64,000 nucleotides of DNA from Batkoa obscura (lineage: Eukaryota; Entomophthoromycota; Entomophthoromycetes; Entomophthorales; Batkoaceae), in the NCBI GenBank assembly GCA_030770535.1, contig JASVEC010000026.1, forward strand, positions 682,001 through 746,000, written 5' to 3'. The notes under the pieces were generated by a model. It did no database searches, was not told where the DNA came from, and saw only the letters and a program-made list of their open reading frames with translations. The position numbers and the translations under genes were made by a program. Of this stretch, positions 58,620-64,000 are shown in pieces; the first letter of the stretch is position 1; each line of letters starts with the position of its first letter.

Positions 58620-59246
58620 ATGAAATTTGTAAACTTTGCTTTATTTTCTACCATTGCTCTTTCTGTAAATACTTTATCCGTTGATAGTTTATTCTCAAAT
58701 GTTAAACGTGAAATTCACCAAGGTGTCAACTATAGTAAAAGGGAGCTAGTGGTACGTTATGCTACTGATAAATGTTTGTCAAGCTGCCATGCTACGTTAA
58801 GGGTGATTGAAAAGTATAATAACAATAATGACCAATGCCAAAGCATTTGCAAAAATAGTGGTAAAAAATTGAACAAAATATTGAAATCGCTTCAAAATGA
58901 TAATAACAAAGGATCCTCCCATGAGCCTCAAGGCGTTGTAACCAATGGCGGTAAAGCCACTATTTCTGAATTATCTGGCTATGGTAATCGTTTCGACTCA
59001 GCTAAAACTGTAAAAGTGTTATTAGATTTAATTAAGGATTGTGAATACTTTTATAGAGCTGTAATTAAAAACAAGGAAGGTAGAGATAAAGAGCTTGAAG
59101 CAGAAATCGATGGAATTGAGGATGAGGTCTTTAAAAGGATAGATTCGTTTGCAGGTGATGTAGGCCCTAAAGACGACGTAGGCAATGTAAAGGATGATAA
59201 AAGCTCAATGGTTAAAAGGGCTATTTCAAAGATACTTAAACTTTAA
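58620..59246 (+). CDS. Secreted precursor with twin CX3C hairpin, helical module and dibasic sites
   Basis: 208 residues, single exon. Signal peptide 1-20 (MKFVNFALFSTIALSVNTLS), then VDSLFSNVKR: a Lys-Arg pair at 29-30, a second at 40-41 and a third at 199-200, all Kex2-type. Between the second pair and residue 100 lies C52-x3-C56-x16-C73-x3-C77, a twin CX3C motif like the helical hairpins of plant alpha-hairpinins and of small TIM proteins. Residues 119-175 are the helical module shared with the genes at 55010 and 62376; here the first Cys is Ser119 and Cys141 stands alone. After the last KR remain eight residues, AISKILKL. Compared with its paralog at 62376, this protein carries the whole hairpin segment extra, inserted between QGV and GVVTN. 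Cleavage at the pairs would release the hairpin and a short amphipathic tail; this is inference. Confidence 0.78.
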   Translation: MKFVNFALFSTIALSVNTLSVDSLFSNVKREIHQGVNYSKRELVVRYATDKCLSSCHATLRVIEKYNNNNDQCQSICKNSGKKLNKILKSLQNDNNKGSSHEPQGVVTNGGKATISELSGYGNRFDSAKTVKVLLDLIKDCEYFYRAVIKNKEGRDKELEAEIDGIEDEVFKRIDSFAGDVGPKDDVGNVKDDKSSMVKRAISKILKL

Positions 59247-60260
59247 ACTCTGTAAGTAATAGTTAAAATAAATCAATATATTGTATACTGTAGTTATTAA
59301 TTTTTAAACCAAGAGTTCAAGCTAATAGAAGGCATTGCTTTGACATCTAACTACTTTCAATAATTACTGTAGCAGTATTGTATTTAATTTTCAATAAACT
59401 TATCGATGCTGTATTTTTGTATTTAACTTAGAGATCATTTATTTAATTTTTTATCTTGAGCCTTATAATATAAACCAGTAGTCATCTCATTGGCAAAAGA
59501 ATGCAAAAGTATTTTTCAATAATTTACAGTAGCTAGGCTGATTTACAAGCAATATTTCCAAATTATAGTGTAGAAGTAGCGCGACAAAAATACTCAAAAT
59601 CAATTCAAACTACTAAACAATATTGTGATTGTGGATCCAGAGTAGTATGATCCCATCAGTCAGAGAGCCAAGGAATCTATATACTATTTTTAATATTGCT
59701 ATATTAAAAATATACTAGTGATCATGCGTTATAAAAATGCAGAATTGATATCATAAATCAATAAAGAGAATGAAAATAGCAATAGCAATAGCAAACTTAA
59801 TATTTTTAATGTCTTTTTGTTCATCAATCATATAAGGCCTTGATCATTGAAGAGAGGTTTTCAAATTTACTATTTCCCTTAGATGACTTTAATAAACCTT
59901 TCTATATATCATTATCGAATAAATAAATAACAATGACTATTTTTTGATAAACACTTTAATCTTCACCATTTGTATTTTGTAGAGGACGAGATGCAATTAA
60001 TATTTAAGAAATGTTTAGCGAGTTTAACACGCTTCCTAGACAAATAGGATATAGGCTGATGAGATAAAAACTTTAATAGTATTTAACTTTGATGTTTTTC
60101 GATTAACATTGTGGCCTTTGATTATCAAACTGTCATTTAGTTTAAATACCCTCAAATTAGTAAAGATATTTATAAACAAGCCGTTATTTCCTTGAGAGTA
60201 ACAATTATATATATTAAAAACCCAAGTTTAATAAATGACATACTACTAATTTGATAATTT
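59247..60260. other. Spacer with a broken signal-peptide-like ORF
   Basis: The first 60 bp match the 3' flank of the paralog at 62376 almost exactly. At 59770-59838 a short frame MKIAIAIANLIFLMSFCSSI looks like a signal peptide that stops at once. No other feature. Confidence 0.45.
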
Positions 60261-60359
60261 AGAAGTATTTTTGTATTTAAGAATTTCACTAATAGTTTTT
60301 CCGCTCAAATAGCGCTTAAAAAGTAGAAGTAATGAAACCAAAAAAAATACCTCCATTTT
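60261..60359 (+). mobile_element. MITE family 1 copy, diverged ends
   Basis: Core TTTTTCCGCTCAAATAGCGC and AAACCAAAAAAAATACCTCC are clear. The outer GGGG and CCCC ends are partly lost. Confidence 0.7.
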
Positions 60360-60633
60360 ATGACGTAAATTTAAATTTAGCCATTTTGACTTTATAGCAT
60401 TCAAATAATAGTTGGGTTATTATACAGTCACTTGGCAGAATTGTTAATATGCCTTTGAAAAGCTATTGATTTTATTAAAGCTCAAAGAAAAATCAATTCA
60501 TTACTATTCAAGCTGTTTTTTGATATATTTAATGGAATAACGAAAAAGTGAAAAAAACAGGTGTTTAATAAATCTCATTAATTTATTCGATTTGTTTTCT
60601 TGATTGAGATTTGTATAACAAATAGTTTTTTAT

Positions 60634-60741
60634 ATATTGAGATATTTTTTCTGGTCTCATTACTTTTTCTATTTTTAAGCGCTATTTGAGCAGAGAAATT
60701 GTTAGTAAAGTTGCTAGGCAAAAAGATACATCCCCATATAT
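60634..60741 (-). mobile_element. MITE family 1 copy
   Basis: ATATTGAGATATTTTT at the left and ACATCCCCATAT at the right; the core is slightly diverged. Confidence 0.75.
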
Positions 60742-62375
60742 TGAATTGATTTTACCAATTGTTGTAATAAAGTTGTCCAATTTGATTGCTATTATTTTTA
60801 AGATTTATTTAGTTTATAAGTCCAAAAGTTTTTTACATAAAGACATTATAGCAGTAAATGTAATTCTAACTAATTTTTCAATACATAAAAATTAGTATAG
60901 TCCTTGATCCTATAGATGCCATCAATAAATTGGAATATACGTTGTAACTTGAAATTTCATAAAATAAAACATTTTAATTAAAGCATTTGCTAGATCTTTA
61001 AATATGATAGTTGTTTGATATTTAACAGATAATAATTTAAAAACAGACAATAAATCAATCAACATTAAGAAGGAGTTTTTAAAGTCTATTATTACGATAA
61101 AAAGCTATTAGTTGATAAAGTATCTAAAAATAGAATTTAAAATTCAATATTTTGAAATACCACATGGAAATTTTCGACTGATATTAGCAGCAAGGGTTTA
61201 TGAAAGCTATGAAAGTATTTTTATATAAATATTGTTTTATTGTATTATTTTTGATTTTTAAAATAGCAAATCGCTGGGGTTGATTGATTCTTTAAGGTTT
61301 TAAAGACTGAAAATAGTACACTGTTGCAATTTTATTGCGATCTAATATGCGATAACTTTTAGAATCAATATTCGTTTGTTTGGTTTTTTTAATAATTGGC
61401 TTCTGTTTTTAGCATAGTTTTGAGAAAATTTTGTTTTTAATTAGTAATGTCCCATTAGAATTGCAGCAGAAGTAAATTTTACTAATGGATAAAATTTGAA
61501 ATCAGCAGGATAGTGAGATAGGAAATAAAAGTGGAGTTATTACTTCAAAAATAGTTGGACGCGGCCAAAATATATAAGAACTACAAAAATTCAAACCTTT
61601 GAAATTCTGAATGCATGCATTCAAAGAATTGCGATATTTATTTGTAGAATTGTTTTGATACTTAGCTTGGGGATTATACCTAAAAAATTTAGAGATCATG
61701 AAAAGTAAAATATCACATGAGGCTTGCAAATTTAGTAGGCTTCTTTTGTTGTTCTCATAATATCCTTGACGTCACTTCGTTATTTTTAGCCAGCATACAT
61801 AAAAAGCTAAAAGGCTTGGAGTAAATATATCCAAATAAAGAATTGGAGATAGGAGCCATAAAAGAATTAAACTATCAGTGTTTTCAACTAGTCTTTATAT
61901 ACCATTACTTAGCTCTATGCGTTTTTATTAAAATTATAGATCTAAAAGGATAATATGTATGAATCTTTTCTGTCTTAATATTCAACTTACAACCTTTAAA
62001 GTTTCATTAAATAAAATATGGACAAAATATTCAAAGCCATTTTAGCGTGTTTTTAGATGCCTAAAGGAAATGTTACATAATAGACTTTATTATATCCGTA
62101 AGGTAACATTAATTTCATTTTAAGAACAATAAATAGTCCGTTTATTGCAAATAGAGTATGGTGAAACTACTAAATTTGAGTATAGTGTTTAAATTATCCG
62201 TTTAACAATTATTATCATCCATAATCCCTTTAAAATAAAACTATTCAAAGTATAGAGAAATAAAATGAATGAAAAAAATTAGCTATAAATAGTCAAAAAA
62301 AACATTCAAATATAACTAAACTTTTTAAATAAGAATCATATATCTGCCTATCAATTGTATATAAATCAAATCAAG
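60742..62375. other. Upstream region of the single-module gene, part of a duplicated block
   Basis: No gene. The segment from about 61250 on aligns in patches with 57600-58620. TGACGTCA stands at 61767-61774. Confidence 0.5.
61767..61774. promoter_or_regulatory. TGACGTCA (CRE-type) palindrome
   Basis: Perfect ATF/CREB-type site about 600 bp upstream of the single-module secreted gene; the second full copy in the window. Confidence 0.35.
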
Positions 62376-62789
62376 ATGAAATTTTTAAATATCGCTTTGT
62401 TCTCTGCTGCCGCCCTTTCTGTAAATACTCTATCGATTCGTGGCTTATTTTCTAGCATTAAACGTGAGTTTAATCAAGGAGTTGTAACCAATGACGGTAA
62501 AGCCACTATCTATGAGTTGTGTAACTATGATAAACGTTTCAACTCAGCTGCAACTGTAAAAGAATTGACAGATTTACTTCATGATTGTGAATATTATTAC
62601 AGAGAAGTGGTTAAAAACAAGGAAGGTAGAGATAAAGAGCTTGAAGCAGAAATCGATGGAATTGAGGAAGAGGTTTTTGATAGAATGGTCACATTTGCGG
62701 GTGAAGGCTCTGAAGATGAAGCTGGTAAGACAAAAGTTAAAGGACGCTCACCTCTTAAAAGAACTATTTTGAAGGTTCTTAAACTTTAA
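62376..62789 (+). CDS. Secreted single-module protein, paralog of the twin-CX3C precursor
   Basis: 137 residues. The ATG at 62376 was chosen over an upstream in-frame ATG (62355) because it gives the same signal peptide as the paralog: MKFLNIALFSAAALSVNTLS. KR at 29-30 follows, then EFNQGVVTN, so the hairpin segment of the paralog is absent. The helical module has C49-x21-C71 with D-K-R-F after the first Cys, matching modules 1 and 2 of the three-module protein without a gap. NKEGRDKELEAEIDGIEEEV is almost identical to the paralog at both protein and DNA level. The C-terminus is KR plus TILKVLKL, the counterpart of KR plus AISKILKL. The 3' flank is nearly identical to that of the paralog, so the duplication is fairly recent or held alike by gene conversion. 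Confidence 0.8.
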   Translation: MKFLNIALFSAAALSVNTLSIRGLFSSIKREFNQGVVTNDGKATIYELCNYDKRFNSAATVKELTDLLHDCEYYYREVVKNKEGRDKELEAEIDGIEEEVFDRMVTFAGEGSEDEAGKTKVKGRSPLKRTILKVLKL

Positions 62790-63311
62790 ATATTGTAAGT
62801 AATAGTTAAAATAAATCAATATATTGTATACTATAGTTATTAATTTTTAAATGCAATTTTAAGCTGATATAAAGCCTTAAATATTTGATTGCTTTCTCTA
62901 ATTACTAAATTCTAATAGTCTTAACCTTTGAAAGTATTACTATAATTTGATATTTCTTATAGCATTTATTTGATAGTCAGTTTCTTAAGAAACCTCAAGC
63001 CTTCAATGTAAACACTATTTGCATATATATTAATATAAAATATTAATATATGGGTATGTTTTTTAAAAGTTCCACTAATAATTTTCCCATTTACTGGCAC
63101 TTAAAAATTAAACAAAACAAAGAAACCAGATAACTCTATATTAATCATTTTAAGTTTTATATTTATTTTTTATAAACCTACCCTATATTAAAAGAAATAG
63201 AATAGTTATAGAAATATTTTATAAAAAGTAGAATTCACGAATTTAATAATAGTAGTTTTGGCTTATGGATAAATTAGATAAAAATATAAATTTAATCAAA
63301 ATAACAAAAAA
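62790..63311. other. Spacer with a worn MITE
   Basis: At 63049-63140 a degraded family 1 element can be traced (ATATGGGTATGT...TAACTCTATA). Otherwise AT-rich with nothing recognised. Confidence 0.5.
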
Positions 63312-64000
63312 TTACAGTTCAATTAATGGTGTATCCTGAGGTGCAGATTGGGGTTGTGGGTGGTTGTTGGGGTCTTGGTGCTGATTTGTTGCGGCCTGGG
63401 GATAAGCAGGATTCTCATGATATCCTGGTGTTCCTGGTACATTAGGCTGATAAGAGGGATAAGCAGGATGCACTTGTGAGTTTGGTGTCGTACCGACACT
63501 ATGATTATAATAGGAGGGAGCACTAGGAGCAGATGAGTCAGGTTGGTAATGTGGATGAATGGGTGCTCTAGGTACAGACGGATTGTGTTGATAGGCAACT
63601 TGTGAAGGGATATTTGATGGTGTATTATTATAATGGTGGGATGGAGCTCCTGGAGAAGGGTAATGTGAGGAAGTTTCTGCTGAATGGTAATTATATTCAT
63701 GTGGCGAAGGCGCATGACCCGCAGGATGGTGAGGATAATGAGGATTTCCATCCGCTCTTGAAGGATCTATATAGGAGCTTGGTACACTATGCTGAAATTG
63801 ATTAATTGGTGCTGTTGGGGCCTATAGAATTTAGTATTATAATAATTATTCGTTAGTATACACTTACGGTTCCATAAGTATAATGATTAGAATTAGGCGT
63901 ACTGCTTAATCCATAATGTCTTTTATACATGCTTTTCTCTAATAAAGAGTCATACATTTTGACTGCTGAGCTAAGTTTATTTTGAAGGTCAGTAAAATGA
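63312..64000 (-). CDS. Pro/His/Tyr/Gln-rich protein, 3' part (possibly ESCRT-0-like)
   Basis: Minus-strand gene cut by the right edge. The exon 63868-64000 codes FTDLQNKLSSAVKMYDSLLE, then KSMYKRHYGLSS, a helical segment with the look of the GAT-like region of Hse1/Vps27-type proteins (L-x-x-A-x-x-x-Y-x-x-L-L-E). It splices at GTAAGT to 63312-63821, a low-complexity tail rich in Pro, His, Tyr, Gln and Ser (for example HYPHHPAGHAPSPHEYN, PSYQPNVPGTPGYHENP) ending DTPLIEL. ESCRT-0 subunits carry such P/Q/Y tails, but so do other proteins. The open frames on other strands and frames here are shadows of this composition. Confidence 0.6.

Noticed and set aside
63323-63805. 142-codon minus frame and 67-codon plus frame near the right edge
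   Set aside because: Alternative readings of the low-complexity Pro/His-rich exon; the frame kept here splices in phase to an upstream exon and ends in a normal stop.
1-64000. CRISPR arrays, bacterial operons, riboswitches, Polinton-type elements
   Set aside because: None seen; intron structure and gene content are eukaryotic, and no capsid- or polymerase-bearing element is present. Only solo LTRs represent retroelements with LTRs.

Overview
This is an AT-rich eukaryotic nuclear window with many short (about 40-60 nt) GT-AG introns, close gene spacing and simple-sequence runs in introns and intergenic DNA. The gene set points to a fungus, probably an early-diverging lineage. It includes a septation-type STE11/Cdc15 kinase, a Kre9/Knh1-like GPI protein, GCN20, RAM2, SAC1, a Tom6-like protein, and Kex2-type dibasic sites in secreted proteins. 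The lineage is inference; no rRNA or mitochondrial marker is present to fix it.

Layout. 0-8.3 kb: the 3' part of an NmrA-like gene, a decayed stretch with short inverted-repeat elements, a single-exon hAT-transposase-derived gene (-), and BRF1 (-). 8.6-11.5 kb: a DNA transposon with matching ends, a decayed transposase and a solo LTR inserted in it. 12-17.6 kb: a secreted protein of unknown role (-), a 1.1-kb foldback element, a sphingosine kinase (+) and a Kre9-like GPI protein (-). 19.3 kb: ribosomal protein eS19. 20-26.7 kb: gene-poor, with an internally deleted relative of the 8.6-kb transposon that carries nested solo LTRs and a MITE.

26.7-50.6 kb is a housekeeping block: a CH-kinase-C1 protein, WDR48/Bun107, a Tom6-like protein, GCN20/ABCF3, DNA ligase I, farnesyltransferase alpha, a nine-exon gene of unknown function, a SAC1-type phosphoinositide phosphatase whose stop overlaps the previous gene, and a UBAP1-like ESCRT-I candidate sharing a promoter region with SAC1. 

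51-63 kb is an accessory island with six small secreted-protein genes, all on the + strand, plus one tRNA-Thr. Two encode Trp/Gly/Arg-repeat proteins behind an acidic leader. Three share a helical module of about 60 residues built around a C-x21-C motif (three copies in one protein, single copies in the other two). One of these also has a twin CX3C hairpin next to dibasic sites. The sixth is a small basic protein. This island is the best candidate for an undescribed system. Its proteins look like processed precursors or effectors, but no function can be read from sequence alone. The right edge holds the 3' part of a Pro/His/Tyr-rich protein (-), possibly ESCRT-0-like.

About 16 copies of a ~107-bp inverted-repeat element with ATAT flanks are scattered through the non-coding DNA. 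Their ends match those of the 8.6-kb transposon, which suggests that its transposase mobilised them.
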